DNA of 23,097 nt, from positions 1-23,097 of the forward strand of contig CAZPHH010000080.1 of the NCBI GenBank assembly GCA_964586145.1, written 5' to 3'. Shown piece by piece: positions 1 through 6,952 of this stretch. The translations under genes and the position numbers were made by a program. The notes beneath the pieces are model-generated. The model made no database searches. It saw nothing but the letters and a program-made list of their open reading frames with translations, and had not been told where the DNA came from. The number at the start of each line of letters is the position of its first letter. The first letter of the stretch is position 1. This DNA comes from JAFGJQ01 sp964586145 (GTDB lineage Bacteria; Planctomycetota; Phycisphaerae; UBA1845).

Positions 1-1
1 G

Positions 2-100
2 CGGGGCGGGTCGTTCTACACCAACGACAACAACCTGCACGCGGCGAATCGCAACAACAACCCGACGAACGCGAACAACAACATCGGGTTCCGTGTCTGA
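2..100 (+). CDS. C-terminal end of FGE-sulfatase/C-type-lectin-fold protein, possible DGR variable region (partial)
   Basis: An open frame enters from the left edge and stops with TGA at 98-100. The visible tail begins RGGSFYTND, passes through HAANRNNN and ends NNNIGFRV. The pattern RGGS(W/F)..L.(S/A)ANR...P...NNNIGFR is the conserved C-terminus of formylglycine-generating-enzyme-like (CLec-fold) domains, and is the part hypermutated in targets of diversity-generating retroelements. Most variable-type positions are AAC codons, and others are TAC, GAC, CAC or ACC, each one base from AAC at an adenine. That is the footprint adenine mutagenesis would leave, but it is also compatible with an unmutated family member. 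The gene body, any template repeat, Avd and reverse transcriptase would lie outside the window. The stretch is also much richer in adenine than its surroundings. The family call is fairly secure; DGR membership is inference. Confidence 0.7.
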   Translation, partial: RGGSFYTNDNNLHAANRNNNPTNANNNIGFRV

Positions 101-491
101 GAAGACTCTGAATCCCCGCCTCGGCGCGTGGCGAGAGGCACGGCCGGGCCGCCCGGGCCATGCTGGACCTGCGAGCAGTGTACCTCAACGGTGACCGGGG
201 CGCTTTCCGGCAACACCGCATCCGGCGGGAACGCAGCCGGCTGCACCCTTCCCGGTCACGGGTGCGGCGAAAACGCAGGAATGCTGCCCGGCGGGAGGCG
301 AGTTACACCCCGTGAAAAAAAGAAGTGCCGGTTGAGGCGGACGTCCGGGGGGCTCGACGGACACTTCGGCGGCCGGTATGATTCCGCTCCGTTTGGGCAA
401 GGGCATCCGATGGTAGCGCCCGAACGCCGCGCGGGTTGCGACGGGGCGTCTGGTATATGTCTCAAGAGGAACGGTTGACAAGGAGTACAAC
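101..491. other. Intergenic stretch without a convincing gene
   Basis: No reading frame here has a good ribosome binding site or a recognisable product. A frame from ATG 160 to about 315 would give a 51-residue Arg-rich peptide without a Shine-Dalgarno sequence, probably spurious. A perfect 9-bp inverted repeat (GTGACCGGG at 191-199, CCCGGTCAC at 251-259) spans a 51-nt interior and may be structural. A possible extended -10 (TGGTATATG, 451-459) precedes the small ORF at 492. Confidence 0.5.
142..159. other. GC-rich hairpin downstream of the partial left-edge gene
   Basis: GGCC (142-145) and GGG (146-148) can pair with CCC (152-154) and GGCC (156-159) around a 3-nt loop, with one bulged G. 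It starts about 42 bp after the stop of the partial CDS. It could be a transcription-termination hairpin, although no T tract follows. DGR targets often have a hairpin just after the variable region, but this one is further away and less regular than usual. Confidence 0.3.
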
Positions 492-590
492 ATGACCTCG
501 ACCAGCTTTTTCAGCGGACTGCTTTCCAGCCTGATCCCGCTGTTGCTGAACCTGTTGATTTCGCTTCTGTTCGGCGGCGTGGGTGTGTAG
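492..590 (+). CDS. 32-aa hydrophobic single-helix micro-peptide
   Basis: ATG at 492 is preceded by AAGGAG at ideal distance (479-484), the strongest ribosome binding site in this part of the window. The frame closes with TAG at 588-590. The 32-residue product starts MTSTSFFSGLLSSLIP, continues with a Leu/Ile-rich core (LLLNLLISLLF) and ends GGVGV. That is a single membrane-spanning helix with no charged residue. A 13-bp hairpin follows 23 bp after the stop, so the unit looks like an independent small transcription unit. The function is unknown. Tiny hydrophobic proteins of this kind include type I toxin peptides and small membrane-complex subunits, but no antisense RNA can be shown here. A second peptide of the same style lies at 11916-11993. 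Confidence 0.6.
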   Translation: MTSTSFFSGLLSSLIPLLLNLLISLLFGGVGV

Positions 591-613
591 TCGGCCGCTG
601 ATCGCGGCTCCCC

Positions 614-648
614 GACCCTCCGCGCGGTCCCGCATCGCGCGGAGGGTC
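614..648 (+). terminator. Perfect 13-bp stem-loop after the 32-aa peptide
   Basis: GACCCTCCGCGCG (614-626) and CGCGCGGAGGGTC (636-648) are perfect reverse complements around a 9-nt loop (GTCCCGCAT). The hairpin begins 23 bp after the stop of the micro-peptide. No T tract follows on the plus strand, so it may be a stem-only terminator or a transcript-stabilising structure. Confidence 0.55.
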
Positions 649-875
649 GAGGACCGCCGTGCTCCGGAGCCCCCTTCTCCGGAGCATCCTCACAGCCACC
701 TCCTGTCGGTCGACCGATCGCCGATGAAGAGGCACTCTGGAGTTGTCCGGACGCCGGTTCGGAAGGCGTAACCGGTACGCGGGATGCGCGGGCACCCGAT
801 GTGTCCGCCCGCCTTCTCCGGACGGTTCGGTCACGTCGCTTCGCCCTGCCATTCGCCAACCGCAGCGCCCTGGCG

Positions 876-881
876 TACAAT
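876..881 (+). promoter_or_regulatory. Candidate -10 element of priA (TACAAT)
   Basis: TACAAT lies 18 bp before the preferred priA ATG at 900, giving a transcript leader of only about a dozen bases. No clear -35 hexamer is seen. Similar -10-like hexamers occur before htrA, hutU and ribD in this window. Confidence 0.4.
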
Positions 882-899
882 CGCCTCCCACGGACAGTC

Positions 900-3194
900 A
901 TGGTCGCACGCCGCAAGGACAACCAGACGCCGCGGCTCTGGGTGGAGCCGGGGGAGGGGAAGGAAGGGCCGGTCGCGCGGGTGGCGCCGGTGGCACCGAT
1001 CGACAAGACGTACTCCTTCGCAATACCGGAGCGCCTGGTCGGGCGGATCGCGCCGGGGCAGCGGGTGCGGGTGCCGCTGGGGCGCAAGGGGCGACTGTTT
1101 GACGGGTTCTGCCTGGAGATCCAGACCGCCCCGTGGACCAGCACGCTTCGGTTCATTGAGTCCGTGGTGGACTCCCGCAGCTTCCTGCCGCCCGACCTGC
1201 TGGAGCTGGGGCGGTGGATTTCGCATCATTACGCCTGCCCGCTGGGCCGGACGCTGCACGCCCTGGTTCCGCAGGTTGTCCGCAGCCGTGCCGGGTTCGA
1301 GACGATCCGCTTTGCCCAACTGGCCGACCCGACGCCCCCCGATGAGGGCGGTCGCGCCCGTCTTGGCGCCACGCAGAAGGCCGTGCTTGAGGCGCTGGCC
1401 CTGACGGGCGGCCCGATGGATGTGCGCGAGCTTCGCGAGGTGACCGGCGCGTCCACCGCCACGTTGCGGACCCTGGTCGGCCGGGGGCAGATCGTGATCG
1501 AGACGGTCAAACAGCCGCCGGGGGCGCCGAACTGCGATCAGCCGCCGCACGAGCCGGACTTCATGTTGAATGCGGACCAGCAGGCGGCGCTCGCTCGCGT
1601 ACGGGAGGTGATTGATGCCGGCGCGTTCCGCGTGCTGCTGCTCTTCGGCGTCAGCGGGAGCGGCAAGACGGAAGTCTACATTCACGCCATGCGTCGCGTG
1701 CTGGCCGCCGGGCGACAGGCCATCCTGCTGGTGCCGGAGATTGCACTCACCACGCAGCTCGTGCAGCGCCTGGCGGCCCGCTTCACCGACGTGGCCGTCA
1801 TCCACAGCGGCCTGACCGGCGTGGCCCGGTCGCTGACCTGGGAGGCCATCGCCAACGGGTCCAAGCGCGTGGTCATCGGCACGCGCAGCGCCGTGTTTGC
1901 GCCGTGCCCGAACCTCGGCCTGATCGTCGTCGACGAGGAGCAGGAGACGAGCTACAAGAACCTCCGCGCCCCCCGCTTCCACGTGCGAGACGTGGCCATC
2001 AAGCGGGCCCAGGCGGCGGGCATTCCGGTGCTGCTGGGGTCCGCCACGCCGTCGCTGGAGACCTGGGTCAACACGCAGCGCGCGGGGCACTACGAGCGGA
2101 TCGACCTGCCACGCCGCGTGCGCGAGCTGCCGCTGCCGACCGTCCACCTGGTGGACATGCGCGACGAGCAGCGGCTTATCGGCCGAAACTCGTTGTTCTC
2201 ACGGCTGATGGAGGAGCGGCTGACCGCGACGATCGAGCGCGGCGAGCAGGCCCTGCTCCTGCTCAATCGCCGCGGTCACGCCAACTCGCTGTTCTGCCCA
2301 AACTGCAAGATCCGGCTGGAGTGCCCGAACTGCCACATCACGCTGGTCTTTCACTCCGCGACCGGGCAGGCCCTGTGCCACTACTGCCGGCACCGACTGG
2401 ACGTGCCGGACCTCTGCCCGAACCCGTCGTGCCGGTCGCCGCTGGTGGCCTTCGGGGCGGGCACGCAGCGGGTGGAGGAGTTTCTGCAGAGACACTTCCC
2501 GCGGGCGCGCGTCCGGCGGGTCGACAGCGACACCATGCTGTCCGACGAGCGGTATCGCAGCCTGATCGCCGACGTGGAGGCCCACCGGGTGGACGTGGTG
2601 GTGGGCACGCAGATGATCGCCAAAGGGCTGGATTTCCCCCGCGTGTCGTTCGTGGGCGTGCTGACCGCAGATGCGGGACTGATGTCGCCGGACTTCCGCG
2701 CCGCGGAGCGCCTGTTCCAGTTGATCACGCAGGTCGCCGGTCGGGCGGGACGGCGCGACCGCCCGGGCGAAGTGGTGGTGCAGTGCATCGCCCCGCAGAC
2801 GCCTGCCCTGCAGGCGGCGATGCGGCACGATTACCTCGCGTTCGCCGACTCGGAGCTGCCGCCACGGCAGACCCTGCACTGGCCGCCGTTCGCCCGGCTC
2901 GTGCGGTTCGTGCTGGCCGGTGCGAAGGAAACGGTTGTCCGCAATGAGATCGTGGACCTGGGGAATCGCATCCGCGACTCGCTGGCCGCGGCCGGGCTGA
3001 CTTCCATGCACCTGTTCGGCCCCCACCCCTGTCCGCTGATCCGCCTCCGCAAGCAGTACCGATATGAGCTGCTGCTCCGCGCCCCGGACGCGATCGCCCA
3101 GCGAACCGCGCTGGACCACCTCCGCGCCAACCGCGTGCTCCGGGCGAAAGTCCCGTCGTTCATGATCGACGTCGACCCGATCTCGATGGCATGA
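900..3194 (+). CDS. priA: Primosomal protein N' (replication-restart helicase PriA)
   Basis: A 764-residue superfamily-2 3'-5' DNA helicase that reloads the replisome at stalled forks. The N-terminal DNA-binding region is followed by Walker A (GVSGSGKTEVY, about residue 250), the Walker B variant DEEQ (about 345), the SAT motif LLGSATPSLETW, and a Cys-rich zinc region with pairs CPNC, CPNC, CHYC and a final CPNPSC (about 465-515). Motifs V/VI follow (GTQMIAKGLDFP, QVAGRAGRR), then the C-terminal domain. Length is close to E. coli PriA (732). The frame is open from 801, but ATG 900 is preferred because TACAAT at 876-881 would put the promoter inside the longer version. Usual PriA has DEEH; this one has DEEQ. 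It converges with htrA, with only about 80 bp between stops. Confidence 0.95.
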   Translation: MVARRKDNQTPRLWVEPGEGKEGPVARVAPVAPIDKTYSFAIPERLVGRIAPGQRVRVPLGRKGRLFDGFCLEIQTAPWTSTLRFIESVVDSRSFLPPDLLELGRWISHHYACPLGRTLHALVPQVVRSRAGFETIRFAQLADPTPPDEGGRARLGATQKAVLEALALTGGPMDVRELREVTGASTATLRTLVGRGQIVIETVKQPPGAPNCDQPPHEPDFMLNADQQAALARVREVIDAGAFRVLLLFGVSGSGKTEVYIHAMRRVLAAGRQAILLVPEIALTTQLVQRLAARFTDVAVIHSGLTGVARSLTWEAIANGSKRVVIGTRSAVFAPCPNLGLIVVDEEQETSYKNLRAPRFHVRDVAIKRAQAAGIPVLLGSATPSLETWVNTQRAGHYERIDLPRRVRELPLPTVHLVDMRDEQRLIGRNSLFSRLMEERLTATIERGEQALLLLNRRGHANSLFCPNCKIRLECPNCHITLVFHSATGQALCHYCRHRLDVPDLCPNPSCRSPLVAFGAGTQRVEEFLQRHFPRARVRRVDSDTMLSDERYRSLIADVEAHRVDVVVGTQMIAKGLDFPRVSFVGVLTADAGLMSPDFRAAERLFQLITQVAGRAGRRDRPGEVVVQCIAPQTPALQAAMRHDYLAFADSELPPRQTLHWPPFARLVRFVLAGAKETVVRNEIVDLGNRIRDSLAAAGLTSMHLFGPHPCPLIRLRKQYRYELLLRAPDAIAQRTALDHLRANRVLRAKVPSFMIDVDPISMA

Positions 3195-3206
3195 GAGGAC
3201 GCTCCG

Positions 3207-3224
3207 CCTTCCGTCTTACGAAGG
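3207..3224. terminator. Weak hairpin between convergent priA and htrA
   Basis: CCTTC (3207-3211) and GAAGG (3220-3224) can pair around an 8-nt loop in the 79-bp gap between the two convergent stop codons. A bidirectional terminator is expected here, but the stem is short and lacks T tracts, so the assignment is weak. Confidence 0.25.
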
Positions 3225-3273
3225 ATCGTCCGTCAACCGGCATCCCGCGTGGACGTCCGGCCGGTCTCGGGTC

Positions 3274-4542
3274 TCAGTTGGCCCCCGGTCGTTCGCCGAC
3301 CTGCAGTTCCAGCGTGTGGACGGCGCTGTCGCGCCAGATTTTGACGGTGACGCGGGTGCCCGGCGGGGTGGCCGCCACGGCCTCGAACACGTCGGCTCGT
3401 TCCAGCACGGCTGTGCCGTCGTACTCCATGAGGATGTCGTTCTCCTTCAAGCCGCCCCGGGCGGCGGGGGACTCGTCCGTCACCTCCGCCACGATCACGC
3501 CGTGCGGTTGGTTCCAGCCGAGTTTGCGGGCCTCCGGGCGATAGTCCGCCACCTCCGCCATGCGGATGCCAAGAAAACCGCGACGGATCGGCCGGCCGGC
3601 GGCGAGCTGCGGCAGCAATTCCCGCACACGGTCGGAGGGGATGGCGAAGCCCACGCCGCCGAAGTTGCCCGTCGGACTGGCGATGGCCGTATTGACGCCG
3701 ATCACTTCCCCGCTGAGGTTCACCAGCGGTCCGCCGCTGTTGCCCGGGTTGATCACCGCATCGGTCTGGATGAACTTCTGGTAGACAATGCCCCGGACGG
3801 GGACGTTGGAGCGGTCCTTTGCGCTGATAATGCCGCGGCTGAAGCCGCTGCCGAACCCGAACGCGTTGCCCACGGCGAATACGTCGTCCCCGACGGCCAT
3901 CTTCTCGCTGTCACCCAGCGGCAGGGCAAAGAGCCGATCCGCGTCGATCTTCAGCACGGCGAGGTCCGTGTTGGCGTCGGAGCCCAGCAGAGCGGCCTCC
4001 AGGATCCGGCCGTCGGCGAGCTGTACGCGGATCACGTCGGCGCCCGCGATCACGTGGCGATTGGTCAGCACGTATCCCCGGTCTGAGTCCACGATGAAGC
4101 CGCTGCCCAGGCCGGTGCCGAAGGTAAAGGGTTCGTCTTCGGGGAAGCGGCGGTGCAACTCATCGTCCGGTGCTCCCGGAGGCTCGCCGGAGTCATCGGG
4201 GGAAGATCCCCTTGGCAACAGAAACCGGCGGATGTCGTCTTCCAGCGAACGCAGGTCCCCGGATGTGCCGCGTGCGTGGCGCCGCTCGGTCGTAATGCTC
4301 ACGACGGCCGGGGCCACCGCCTGCGTCAGCCGCCGCGTGCTCTCCGCCGCCTGGGCGACTTGATCCGGCGTCGGCAGCGACTCCTGGATCGCCCGAAGCC
4401 GGGCTTTTTCGATGGAATACGCGAGCCGGCCGGCCAGGTCCAGCTTCAGGACGACCAGAAACGCGGCCACCGTCGCCAGGAACAAGAGAAAGAACTGTCG
4501 GGCCAGCGAGCCATGCTTTTCCATGCGTCGTCCATCCGGCAT
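3274..4542 (-). CDS. Membrane-anchored HtrA/DegS-type serine protease with one PDZ domain
   Basis: A 422-residue trypsin-like envelope quality-control protease. An N-terminal hydrophobic segment (about residues 16-37, FFLLFLATVAAFLVV) anchors it with the catalytic part outside the cytoplasm. The triad is His163 (TNRHVI), Asp193 (TDLAVLKI) and Ser269 (NPGNSGGP). A single C-terminal PDZ domain (about 320-415, GFLGIRM...GVIVAEV...GGLKENDIL) makes it DegS-like rather than two-PDZ DegP. A low-complexity acidic/Pro stretch (about 100-138) precedes the protease domain. Start choice is between Met1 (4542) and Met7 (4524); the latter has GGATGGA upstream. A TACAAT box on the minus strand (4565-4570) fits either. 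It appears monocistronic. Confidence 0.92.
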   Translation of the reverse strand: MPDGRRMEKHGSLARQFFLLFLATVAAFLVVLKLDLAGRLAYSIEKARLRAIQESLPTPDQVAQAAESTRRLTQAVAPAVVSITTERRHARGTSGDLRSLEDDIRRFLLPRGSSPDDSGEPPGAPDDELHRRFPEDEPFTFGTGLGSGFIVDSDRGYVLTNRHVIAGADVIRVQLADGRILEAALLGSDANTDLAVLKIDADRLFALPLGDSEKMAVGDDVFAVGNAFGFGSGFSRGIISAKDRSNVPVRGIVYQKFIQTDAVINPGNSGGPLVNLSGEVIGVNTAIASPTGNFGGVGFAIPSDRVRELLPQLAAGRPIRRGFLGIRMAEVADYRPEARKLGWNQPHGVIVAEVTDESPAARGGLKENDILMEYDGTAVLERADVFEAVAATPPGTRVTVKIWRDSAVHTLELQVGERPGAN

Positions 4543-4564
4543 CGAGAAGCCGCCTGTCGGGCTT

Positions 4565-4570
4565 ATTGTA
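4565..4570 (-). promoter_or_regulatory. Candidate -10 element of htrA (TACAAT)
   Basis: On the minus strand TACAAT lies about 22 bp upstream of the htrA start, followed by a short leader. The -35 region is not recognisable. Confidence 0.4.
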
Positions 4571-4673
4571 GGACCGCAGAATGGTCATGGCCACGGTTGG
4601 GACGGACCGGCTGGTCTCCGCAGGTCCCGGCGCGCCGGGATGGCGAGAAAGCCGGTCCCACAGGTCCGATTTC

Positions 4674-4694
4674 GTAGGGTCCGCCGTGCGGACC
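4674..4694. repeat. Palindromic dispersed repeat, copy 1
   Basis: GTAGGGTCCGCCGTGCGGACC. The core GGTCCGC-CGT-GCGGACC is a perfect 7-bp inverted repeat with a 3-nt loop. It is the reverse-complement orientation of the copies at 17642, 18009 and 23045. The flanking GTAGG (CCTAC in the other orientation) is also conserved, so the repeated element is larger than the palindrome. Confidence 0.8.
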
Positions 4695-4713
4695 AGGATC
4701 GGCAGGAGACTCA

Positions 4714-4820
4714 GACCGGCTGGAAAGCCGGTCCCACAAGGAAGGGCCTGCTCCCACAAGGAAAGGCCGGCTCCCACAAGGAAAGGCTTGGCCCCACACG
4801 GAGGGCTTGGTCCCGCAAGA
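4714..4820. repeat. 20-bp-period tandem array with hairpin cap
   Basis: The hairpin GACCGGCT-GGAA-AGCCGGTC (4714-4733) is followed by imperfect 20-bp units of the type GAAAGGCCGGCTCCCACAAG, at 4741-4760, 4761-4780, 4781-4800 and 4801-4820, decaying rightwards. The reverse complement of the same unit builds the array at 17418-17576. There are no spacers between units, so this is not a CRISPR. With copy 1 of the palindrome and unassigned sequence it fills the gap between the htrA start and the GH31 stop. No real gene is seen in 4543-4871. Confidence 0.8.
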
Positions 4821-4871
4821 GGGAGCAGAGCCTCGCCGGGCTGGGAATCCCTCGGGCCCCCCAGGCCTGCC

Positions 4872-6911
4872 CTAGAAAATGGAACGTACCGCCCAGCCGG
4901 GGCCGCGGACGGTCTCCCGAAAGCCGACCAGCGCGCCTCTCACCTTCCGCGTGGGCTTTGCCAGGTCCAGGCTTGTGCCCTCCTTGAGCCACAACGGCAT
5001 CCCGTACATCGCAACGGTCTCTTCCACCCACTTCGGGCCGGTAAGCGTGCGGTTCGCAAACGCATCGTGCCACGCGCCTGGGGGCAGCCAGTAGCGGACC
5101 TTCGCATCTTCCCGCGTGACCGGCGCCACCAGCAGACGCTCGCCAAGCATGTATTGGCCCGTGCATTCGTAGGCTTCATCCGAGTCGAACTCGAACCACA
5201 TGGGTCGAAGCAGGGGAAGACCGGTTTCGTGGGCTTCGTCAACCAGGCGGTCCAGATAGAGCATCAGCCTCATACGAAGCTGCATGAATCGCCGTGCAAT
5301 GCGCAGCGTGTCCGGTGCGAACCGCCAGGGCTCGCGCACCCCGTTGAAGCTGTGCAAACGCATGATCGGGCTCAGGCAGCCGAACTGCAGCCAGCGGACA
5401 TACAGGTGGTCGGGCGGCTGGTTCGTCGGCCGATCCTTCGCATCGTGCCAGAAACCGCCGATGTCGTGCGAGACGTACGCGATCAGGCCGCCGACCGCCC
5501 GAATCGACGCCTCCACCTCAAACGCCAGGACCTCCCACTGCGAACACGCGTCGCCGGTGAAAAGAATCACATCGCGATGGCCGCCCAGCCCGCCCGCGCG
5601 GGCCAGCACGATGGGCGTGTGGCCGGGGCGCTTTGCGAGGTGCGCTCGGTACACGTGGTTCAGCCACGAGCTGTCGTCGCGACCGTCCGGCCGCAGCACG
5701 CTTCCGTCGATCCACCAGAAATCGCAGCCGGCGTCTTCCGCGCGGCGGTGCAGCTCCAGATACGCCTGGACGTGTCGCGGGTCCTCGATGTCGACCTTCA
5801 GCGTGTTCGCCTGGAACGGATGCCAGTCGCCGGCCTCGCCGAACACCTCGCCGGAGTGGCCGGCGGCCTGCTTGAACTCCTCCAGCCGCGCCTCGGTGGC
5901 CGGGACGTACAGCGGGTGGACGTTGAACGTGGCCTTCAGCCTCTCCTGGCGAAGCCAGGCGGCGAATGCGTCCGGATCGGGAAACAACTCCTGGTTCCAT
6001 CCGTAGCCGTACCAGCCCCCGTCGTGCCAGTCCATGTCCACGCTGATTGTGTCCAGCGGCAGGTTGTATTCCGCAAAGCCGGCGACGATCTTCTGCAAAT
6101 CCGCGGCGCCGAATGGCGCGTAGTTGGAGTACCACACGCCCAGCAGTGACGACGGAATGCGCGGGATCGGGCCCAGCAGCCGCGTCAGCTCGCGAACGGC
6201 CAATCGCCAGTCACAGTCGTGGTACACGAGGTACAGGACAAACGGCTGGGGACCCGGAATCGCCCCGATCCATTCCGACTGCGCATCCCACGGCGGCGTG
6301 CCGTCTCGGAAAAGGCTCAAACCGGACCGCGTCAGCAATCCCGGCGGACTGTGACGAACGATGTCGTACGCCTTATGCACGTCCGCCGGCCAATCCGGAA
6401 ACAATAGCGGCGGCTTGCCGGACACAAGGCGACGGACGTCTGTGTTGCGTTCCTCGGTCTCGGGGTATTTGCCGCGCACGCTCTTGTACGCCTTCTCGAT
6501 GGCCGCCGTCAGCGTCGCCGTGTTCCAAATGTGGTCATCGTACCCCGCCATGGGATCGGCCGGTCGCACGCCGGCGGGCACGTAGTCGCGCCAGAGGTTG
6601 TCCAGCGCGAAGAACGCCGCTCCGAGGTTCTCGTGGTCCAGGTCGCCCGGCCGCCAGGTGCGCCGTCGTCCGCGGGACGTCCATTCGATCCTCAGGTTGT
6701 CCGCGTGCGGGAAGCGGCCGTCGGGCTGCACGGACACGGATACGCGTCCCTCGCAGACGGTCACCGCGCCGGTGCCGGGGATCGGCACGGGCTCAAACTG
6801 CGGCTCGCGAACCGCGAAGGTGGGGCCGACGGACACGCCGGCCGGGCAGAATACGACGCGGGCGGTGTTCGGCCCGCTCCGCTCGATGGTGACGGACCAG
6901 GGTTGGCTCAT
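4872..6911 (-). CDS. Glycoside hydrolase family 31 (alpha-glucosidase/alpha-xylosidase-like)
   Basis: A 679-residue retaining alpha-glycosidase of GH31. In order: an N-terminal beta-sandwich (about 1-230), VDMDWHDGGW near residue 290, the WWIDG motif with probable nucleophile Asp402, TGDACSQWE with probable acid/base Asp454, and the family hallmark HDIGGF near 481. The C-terminal sandwich follows, with LLRPMWFEF and LGERLLVAPV. No signal peptide is visible, so it is probably cytoplasmic and acts on imported oligosaccharide. The start is ATG 6911 (MSQPWSV); the frame is open further upstream, but that part is antisense to the neighbouring gene. GAGGAAAG lies just upstream. It is last in the minus-strand sugar operon, 41 bp after the GH172 stop. 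The exact substrate cannot be read from sequence. Confidence 0.9.
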   Translation of the reverse strand: MSQPWSVTIERSGPNTARVVFCPAGVSVGPTFAVREPQFEPVPIPGTGAVTVCEGRVSVSVQPDGRFPHADNLRIEWTSRGRRRTWRPGDLDHENLGAAFFALDNLWRDYVPAGVRPADPMAGYDDHIWNTATLTAAIEKAYKSVRGKYPETEERNTDVRRLVSGKPPLLFPDWPADVHKAYDIVRHSPPGLLTRSGLSLFRDGTPPWDAQSEWIGAIPGPQPFVLYLVYHDCDWRLAVRELTRLLGPIPRIPSSLLGVWYSNYAPFGAADLQKIVAGFAEYNLPLDTISVDMDWHDGGWYGYGWNQELFPDPDAFAAWLRQERLKATFNVHPLYVPATEARLEEFKQAAGHSGEVFGEAGDWHPFQANTLKVDIEDPRHVQAYLELHRRAEDAGCDFWWIDGSVLRPDGRDDSSWLNHVYRAHLAKRPGHTPIVLARAGGLGGHRDVILFTGDACSQWEVLAFEVEASIRAVGGLIAYVSHDIGGFWHDAKDRPTNQPPDHLYVRWLQFGCLSPIMRLHSFNGVREPWRFAPDTLRIARRFMQLRMRLMLYLDRLVDEAHETGLPLLRPMWFEFDSDEAYECTGQYMLGERLLVAPVTREDAKVRYWLPPGAWHDAFANRTLTGPKWVEETVAMYGMPLWLKEGTSLDLAKPTRKVRGALVGFRETVRGPGWAVRSIF

Positions 6912-6952
6912 GCGACGACTTTCCTCTTCCTTGCGCGTTTCTCTGTACGAGC

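Larger units (their letters stand above)
591..899. other. Spacer between micro-peptide and priA
   Basis: Apart from the hairpin at 614-648 and the candidate priA -10 element, nothing gene-like is visible. The priA frame stays open upstream to an ATG at 801, but that stretch (Arg-rich, unlike PriA) contains the probable promoter and is taken to be untranslated. Confidence 0.5.

Noticed and set aside
160..315. A 51-residue Arg-rich plus-strand frame
   Set aside because: No Shine-Dalgarno, composition typical of a shadow frame, and no neighbour supporting it.
101..491. DGR template repeat or reverse transcriptase directly after the target-like tail
   Set aside because: No second copy of the tail with extra adenines and no reverse-transcriptase motif was found here or elsewhere in the window.
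831..2147. A 438-residue minus-strand frame opposite priA
   Set aside because: Antisense shadow of priA with shadow-like Arg/His composition and no ribosome binding site.
4581..6149. A 522-residue plus-strand frame
   Set aside because: It runs through the tandem repeats and antisense to the GH31 gene. It is open because the 20-bp unit lacks stops and because of codon bias.
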